A stretch of 64,000 nucleotides of DNA. It comes from Martelella limonii (GTDB lineage Bacteria > Pseudomonadota > Alphaproteobacteria > Rhizobiales > Rhizobiaceae). The stretch covers positions 1-64,000 of the forward strand of contig NZ_JABUOU010000007.1 of NCBI RefSeq assembly GCF_013344475.1, read 5' to 3'. The translations under genes and the position numbers were made by a program. Under the pieces are notes generated by a model. The model did not search any database, was not told where the DNA came from, and saw nothing but the letters and a program-made list of their open reading frames with translations. Below are positions 61,911 through 64,000 of the stretch, piece after piece. The stretch's first letter is position 1, and each line of letters starts with the position of its first letter.

Positions 61911-63218
61911 TTACCGGCCGTTCGCCTCTTTGATCGATGCGTTTGCGCGTTCGACGGCTGAATCAAGCGCTGCCTTCGCATCCTGTTCGCCGGCGAGCAT
62001 CTTCTCGAACTCCTCGTTCAGGATATCGCGCACCTGCGGCAGGTTGACGAGGCGCACGCCCTTGGAGTTTTCGGTGGGCGCCTTGCCCATCATCTGCTGG
62101 ATCGGCGTTTCGCGGCCCGGGTTCTTGTCGTAGAAACCGGATTCCTTGGTCGCCTCATAGGCCGCCATCGTCACCGGCAGATAACCGGAAACCTGGTGCA
62201 GGCGGGCCTGGATATCGGTCTGCGACAGGAAGTTGAAGAACTCGGCAATGCCCTTTTCCTCGTCGTCGCTCTTGCCTGCAAACACCCAGAGGCTGGCGCC
62301 GCCCGGGATCGTGTTCTGCGGTCCGTGACCTTCATAATAAGGCAGCTGGCCGATGCCGTAATTCATGCCGCTCTTGACGATATCGCCCAGCCCGCCGGAG
62401 GATTCCGTCAGGATGCCGCATTCGCCGGAAAGAAACAGCTGCTTGGCCTCCGAGGTGCGTCCGCCATAGCGGAACACGCCATCCTTGGCGAGGTCGGCGA
62501 TCGCCTGAAAATGCTCGACATAGATCGGCGCATTGATTTCCAGCTCGACATCGGTGCCCGCAAGTCCGTTCTCATTGGTGCCATAGGGCACATTGTTCCA
62601 CGCGGCGAAATTCTCGGTCTGGATCCAGGTGAGCCAGGTCGAGGTCAGGCCGCAATTGGCCGCACCGCTGGTCTTGATCTTGCGTGCGGCATCGAAGACT
62701 TCCGGCCAGGTCTTGGGCGGCGCGTTCGGATCGAGGCCGGCCTTTTCGAAGATATCCTTGTTGTAATAGAGGATCGGCGACGACGAGTTGTAGGGGAAGG
62801 ACAGCATGGTGCCATCCGGCTTCGAATAATAGGCGACGATGCCCGGCAGATAGTTCGACTTGTCGAAGGTATAGCCGCCCTTTTCCAGCACCTCGGCAAC
62901 CGGCACCACGGCACCTTCGGCAGACATCATCACGCCGGAGCCTGCATCGAAGACCTGGATGATCGCCGGCGGCTGGCGCGAGCGGAATGCGGCGATGCCG
63001 GCATTCAGCGTTTCGGGATAGGTGCCCTTGAACACCGGCACGATCTTGTAATCGTCCTGGCTGTCGTTGAATTCCTTCGCCAGTTGATCGACCACCTCGT
63101 TATTGGCGCCGGTCATGGCGTGCCACCATTGCAATTCGGTCTCTGCGAATGCCTGGCTGCCGATGGCAAAGGCCACGGCGAACAGAGCCGTCGATGCGGC
63201 TTTTAAACGAATAGACAT
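61911..63218 (-). CDS. UgpB-type ABC transporter substrate-binding protein
   Basis: A 435-residue extracellular binding protein, signal peptide about residues 1-25 (ending SQAFA). The mature start [73 protein letters not shown] is UgpB-like, including the tryptophans that bind glycerol-3-phosphate. A phosphodiester or glycerol-3-phosphate ligand is likely. A phosphatase-family gene precedes it, which fits a phosphate-ester uptake unit. Confidence 0.9.
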   Translation of the reverse strand: MSIRLKAASTALFAVAFAIGSQAFAETELQWWHAMTGANNEVVDQLAKEFNDSQDDYKIVPVFKGTYPETLNAGIAAFRSRQPPAIIQVFDAGSGVMMSAEGAVVPVAEVLEKGGYTFDKSNYLPGIVAYYSKPDGTMLSFPYNSSSPILYYNKDIFEKAGLDPNAPPKTWPEVFDAARKIKTSGAANCGLTSTWLTWIQTENFAAWNNVPYGTNENGLAGTDVELEINAPIYVEHFQAIADLAKDGVFRYGGRTSEAKQLFLSGECGILTESSGGLGDIVKSGMNYGIGQLPYYEGHGPQNTIPGGASLWVFAGKSDDEEKGIAEFFNFLSQTDIQARLHQVSGYLPVTMAAYEATKESGFYDKNPGRETPIQQMMGKAPTENSKGVRLVNLPQVRDILNEEFEKMLAGEQDAKAALDSAVERANASIKEANGR

Positions 63219-63306
63219 GTTTCCTCCCAACCAATGACGGGCAGCCATCGGCCACCCTTGACACCGCCGCCAGCCCTCCCCGGCCGGAGGCGGAAACTTT
63301 ACCTTC

Positions 63307-64000
63307 TCAGACTTCCACGAACTGCGCAATCTTTGCAAGCGCGTCCAAGCTTCCAGGACCGGCCGCCAGCACCGGCGCGCCGCCCGTCAGGCCTTTGCCC
63401 TCCACGGGAAAGGGCAGGTGCGATCCACCTGCTTCCACAACAAGACAATAGCCCGCCAGGCAGTCCCAGGCATGCATGGACGGCTCGATATAGCCTGCCA
63501 GACGGCCTGCCGCGACATAGGCGATCATCAGAGCGCCGGAACCGTTGCGGATGAAATTGCCGTTTTCCATGAGCAGACGCTCGACCATGGCGGCAACCGA
63601 TTGCGGCGAGACCTCGCTGTTGGCGCCGATCCCGGTCAGGGCATTGCGGGGCGTGATTGCACCCGTGAGCAACAGCCTTTCGCCGTTCAGGAAGGCACCC
63701 TTTCCGGCCGCAGCGGCGTAATGCTCATCAAGGCAGGGCGCATTGATCACCCCGACCACCGCCTTGCCCTCATGAAGCAGCCCGATCGAAACGCACCATG
63801 TCGGCATGCCGGCCAGAAACGCGCTGGTGCCGTCGATCGGGTCGATGACCCAGGTGAAGCCGGATGTGCCGGCTTCCAGGCCATATTCCTCGCCCAGCAC
63901 GCCGTCTTCCGGAAATTCTTTTGCAATCGCCTTGCGGATCAGCTGCTCGACGCCGCGATCGGCGATCGAGACGACATCCTGCGGATCGCGCTTGGTCTCG
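63307..64000 (-). CDS. Inositol-monophosphatase-family phosphatase (partial, 5' end outside window)
   Basis: Only the last 230 residues are in the window; the open frame continues through the right edge. The visible part has VLGEEYG (the GEE metal motif), WVIDPIDGTSAFLAGMPTWCVSIGLLHEGKAV, and the C-terminal HAWDCLAGYCLVVEAGG (WDxxAG). It therefore looks active as a Mg-dependent, Li-sensitive phosphatase on inositol-, glycerol- or histidinol-type phosphates. It lies immediately upstream of the UgpB-type gene on the same strand and is probably co-transcribed. Confidence 0.9.
   Translation of the reverse strand, partial: ETKRDPQDVVSIADRGVEQLIRKAIAKEFPEDGVLGEEYGLEAGTSGFTWVIDPIDGTSAFLAGMPTWCVSIGLLHEGKAVVGVINAPCLDEHYAAAAGKGAFLNGERLLLTGAITPRNALTGIGANSEVSPQSVAAMVERLLMENGNFIRNGSGALMIAYVAAGRLAGYIEPSMHAWDCLAGYCLVVEAGGSHLPFPVEGKGLTGGAPVLAAGPGSLDALAKIAQFVEV

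Noticed and set aside
60310-62133. A 607-codon plus-strand frame opposite the Ugp permeases
   Set aside because: Extremely rich in Asp/His/Arg/Glu and lacking hydrophobic structure, as expected for the antisense of membrane-protein genes.
1-64000. CRISPR arrays, tRNA or rRNA genes, insertion sequences, integrases
   Set aside because: No spaced direct repeats, tRNA cloverleaf segments, rRNA blocks or transposase/integrase motifs were noticed; a dedicated scan would be needed to exclude small or degraded ones.

Overview
The window looks like part of a large replicon (megaplasmid or chromid) of a GC-rich alphaproteobacterium of the Rhizobiales/Hyphomicrobiales. It opens with a repABC replication and partition cassette on the minus strand, preceded by two perfect 16-bp parS-type palindromes, a combination found almost only in that order. 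I cannot name the genus. The rest is accessory metabolism: tightly packed catabolic operons, many with their own ABC importer and local regulator, plus two toxin-antitoxin pairs. I see no rRNA, tRNA, CRISPR array or transposase.

Layout. 1-3324: repC (partial), repB, repA. 3325-4012: partition leader. 4013-6288: GntR and AraC regulators. 6355-7475: Xre-RES toxin-antitoxin. 7491-16386: a LysR regulator and a putative organosulfonate module (CuyA/D-cysteine desulfhydrase-like lyase, DegT aminotransferase, Asp/Glu racemase, TauABC-type importer, HisD/HpsN-like dehydrogenase, hydrolase). 16781-17436: VapBC-like pair. 17444-26544 (minus): RbsABC-type importer, SDR dehydrogenase, DhaK-DhaL fusion kinase, separate DhaL, and a SorC-type regulator fused to DhaK. 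26773-30495 (minus): a second RbsABC-type importer, divergent from 30673-39800 (plus): methylthioribose kinase, MTR-1-P isomerase, split transketolase, RuBisCO-like protein, SorC regulator, aldolase-SDR fusion and FucU/RbsD mutarotase. 39822-47187: gamma-glutamyltransferase-like hydrolase, CysQ, topoisomerase IB, carotenoid oxygenase, and a BigR/SqrR-type sulfide operon. 47425-57666: secreted SnoaL-like protein, FolD-like protein, IclR, creatininase-like, cytosine-deaminase-like and FAD oxidase genes, flavodoxin-fold reductase, ABC importer and a second FolD. 57679-59007: MATE exporter. 59045-64000 (minus): UgpBAEC-type importer and a partial inositol-monophosphatase-family gene.

The genes suggest two linked themes. 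One is sulfur: sulfonate uptake and desulfonation, methylthio-pentose phosphorylation and isomerisation, glutathione-type hydrolysis, PAP turnover, and persulfide/sulfite export. The other is small-sugar catabolism through ketose phosphates. The most unusual locus is 26773-39800, where an importer and MtnK/MtnA are joined to a RuBisCO-like protein and a split transketolase with no mtnB/C/D methionine-recycling genes nearby. I read it as a candidate undescribed route for 5-substituted or 5-deoxy pentoses. The SorC-DhaK fusion is the most unusual single gene. All functions are inferred from sequence and context only.
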